A stretch of 64,000 bases of DNA, from NCBI RefSeq assembly GCF_023091745.1, contig NC_068911.1, forward strand, positions 162,488,004 to 162,552,003, given 5' to 3'. The translations under genes and the position numbers were made by a program. The notes below the pieces were generated by a model. That model was not told the origin of the DNA and searched no databases. It worked only from the letters and a program-made list of their open reading frames with translations. Every line of letters begins with the position of its first letter. Position 1 is the stretch's first letter. This DNA comes from Budorcas taxicolor. Its lineage: Eukaryota; Chordata; Mammalia; Artiodactyla; Bovidae. This document shows, piece after piece, positions 62,426 through 64,000 of the stretch.

Positions 62426-62524
62426 GCTGCTCTTAGCGACCCCATGGAGTGCAGCCTACCAGGTTCCTCCATCCATGGGATTTTCCAGGCAAAAGTACTG
62501 GTGTGGGTTGCCACTGCCTTCTCC
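62426..62524 (-). mobile_element. Short Bov-A with target-site duplication
   Basis: 99 bp of reverse Bov-A body (cttagcgaccccatggagtg ... gggttgccactgccttctcc) between perfect 12-bp repeats aaaatgaatgct (62414-62425, 62525-62536). Confidence 0.94.
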
Positions 62525-62879
62525 AAAATGAATGCTAGCAACCAATTCTTTCGGCACTTTCATTAAACAGGTTTGCTGCATTTTAAGTCAACCCACTTTA
62601 AAAAGGAAAGAATGCCTGCTGGGGAGAAAGCAGATAATTTTAAGGTTAAAGGGCGCTGGGAGACGGGGGATAAAAAGGTTAACTCCAGGGACATTTAATG
62701 TCCTGAGACTACAATTCATTACCGAGAATAATTTCTTTTTATTCCTCTATACCATTTTTCAAAAACATGTCTGCTCCTGAAGTTTACAAACTATCTGAGA
62801 TATACCCTACACTTCCAAAAATGCAAGGAGAGGAATCATATGAACACAAGTCAGTTTACAATCTTCCATTAAGGAAAAA

Positions 62880-63430
62880 AATCTCATTTGTATAGCACTT
62901 CATAGCAGTGACTTTACATAAATGCTCTCACTTTTAAGCCTTTACATCAGTTGCACCTGTTTTGGGGAAGGGTGGCAATGAGAGGACATCCAGGCCTCAT
63001 CTTGTTACCTTTTAAGTGGGACTGCCAGGTCTTACTCAGCTATTTAACAAATATTTATTGATTACCCTACTTCAAAGGTTTTAGGCACTGGGGAAAAAGG
63101 GTCAGTAAGACAGTCTCTCCTCTCTCAGAATTTATATTCTACTAGGGAAGGCAGCTGCTGTTGTTTAGTCCCTAAGTTATGTCCGACTCAATGACCCCAT
63201 GGACTCTAGCCCACCAGGCTCCTCCGTCCATGGAATTTTCCAGGTAAGAATACTGGAGTGAGTTGCCCTGCCCTCCTCCAGGGGATCTTCCCAATTCAGG
63301 GACTGAACTCCGCGTCTCCTGCTTGGCAGGTGGATTCTTTACCACTGAGCCACGTGATAAGACCCTAGGGAAGGCAGACAAACAGCAAATAAGGTAATAC
63401 TGTGAAAAAATTAAGCAATCAGGAAAATGA
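62880..63430 (+). repeat. L2 LINE relic split by Bov-tA
   Basis: aacaaatatttattgattac, ttttaggcactggggaaaaa, cagaatttatattctactag, resuming after the SINE with gcagacaaacagcaaataag. The left part (62880-63040) is less certain. Confidence 0.55.
63155..63364 (-). mobile_element. Bov-tA SINE with target-site duplication
   Basis: Full-length reverse copy inside the L2 relic. The perfect 13-bp repeat ctagggaaggcag flanks it (63142-63154, 63365-63377). Confidence 0.96.
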
Positions 63431-63961
63431 AGGAGGAAACTACAATCAGGAGAAGGGAGAAGACAGTATTCCCTACCGAAACCCCATTTCTCCTTCCTGC
63501 TCGAAGAATCCTGCTTTACAAGGAGTACAAACTTCCTCATCTCCAAGGAAGTAAGCTACTCCCCTGGCTGTAGGAGATGAGTCATGGCTGGGCCAGAACC
63601 AGTGTTTTCCTCAAACTGCAAGATTAGCACTTTGAAAGCAATTTACACCAGGGGTTTATAATCAAAGAGGTTTACAAACTTGGACTGAAAAACTTATTTT
63701 CACTAACCTCTCACTGAAATTTAACATTTCTATCATGAACAGGCAACAAACCACAATATTATTGGCAGTACCTTGACTTTGCACCAAGAAAAATCAGATA
63801 TTATCATATCACGTTACAATTGTTGAAGATACTTCAAAATATCATTTACACTCATCACTACTTTGAACAGCTGCTAGATTATGTTATTGAAAGTGCTAAT
63901 AAAGAAACATTACAACAACAAACTAATTTAACAGTTTGAGAGCTCGAGTTTCAGCTTTACA

Positions 63962-64000
63962 GATGGCACTAGTGGTAAAGAATCTGCCTGCCAAGGGAAG
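63962..64000 (+). mobile_element. Bov-tA SINE, cut by window end
   Basis: agatggcactagtggtaaag and aatctgcctgcca: tRNA-derived head of a forward Bov-tA. Confidence 0.8.

Larger units (their letters stand above)
35607..64000 (-). other. TRIP12: TRIP12 5' intron (28.4 kb or more)
   Basis: Continues past the window end. It is filled with the repeats listed separately. Stretches with no repeat or gene that I can name: 36540-37170, 40990-42180, 42540-43380, 43480-43750, 44060-44670, 48920-49250, 50360-50820, 52130-54840, 56210-56745, 57900-58200, 59630-61030, 62140-62420 and 63440-63960. No CpG-rich promoter is seen. Confidence 0.75.

Noticed and set aside
35607..64000. TRIP12 promoter inside the window
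   Set aside because: No CpG-rich or GC-box cluster was seen anywhere upstream of the start-codon exon, and that exon begins with a strong splice acceptor, so the promoter must be further upstream.

Overview
The window looks like bovid (ruminant) nuclear DNA. It is crowded with BovB/ART2A LINE fragments, Bov-tA SINEs, CHR-type tRNA-derived SINEs and ruminant L1, with older MIR, L2 and L1M copies beneath them. The species within Bovidae cannot be fixed from the sequence alone.

The only host gene I can support is TRIP12, a HECT-type E3 ubiquitin ligase, on the minus strand. The window holds the start of its coding sequence. In transcript order the exons are: an exon with a short 5'UTR and the start codon (35606-35460), an in-frame 42-codon cassette exon (20519-20394), a large exon for the serine/lysine-rich N-terminal region (19551-18749), and two short exons (3655-3550 and 893-757). 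All five have good splice signals and matching codon phases. Without the cassette they join into 381 codons plus one nucleotide with no stop. The ARM, WWE and HECT parts lie beyond position 1. The promoter and the upstream noncoding exon(s) should lie beyond 64000; no CpG-rich promoter is visible here.

Layout: 1-756 intron; 757-893 exon; 894-3549 intron with an L2 relic; 3550-3655 exon; 3656-18748 a 15 kb intron with an inverted BovB pair, an L1 with an 18-bp target-site duplication, and a roughly 94% identical 0.1-kb inverted duplication near 15.3-16.0 kb; 18749-19551 exon; 20394-20519 cassette exon; 20520-35459 a 15 kb intron with many SINEs and a small 5'-inverted BovB; 35460-35606 first coding exon; 35607-64000 the 5' intron, with a 3-kb 5'-inverted BovB, an L1 carrying four later insertions, a 1.3-kb BovB with reverse transcriptase sequence, and a second inverted BovB pair.

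I found no clearly new biological system. The most useful observations are the cassette exon, an upstream ORF overlapping the TRIP12 start codon, the 94% inverted duplication, two BovB copies with 5' inversions of the twin-priming type, a 40-bp micro-retroinsertion with target-site duplication, and BovB pairs able to fold into long double-stranded RNA in the TRIP12 pre-mRNA.
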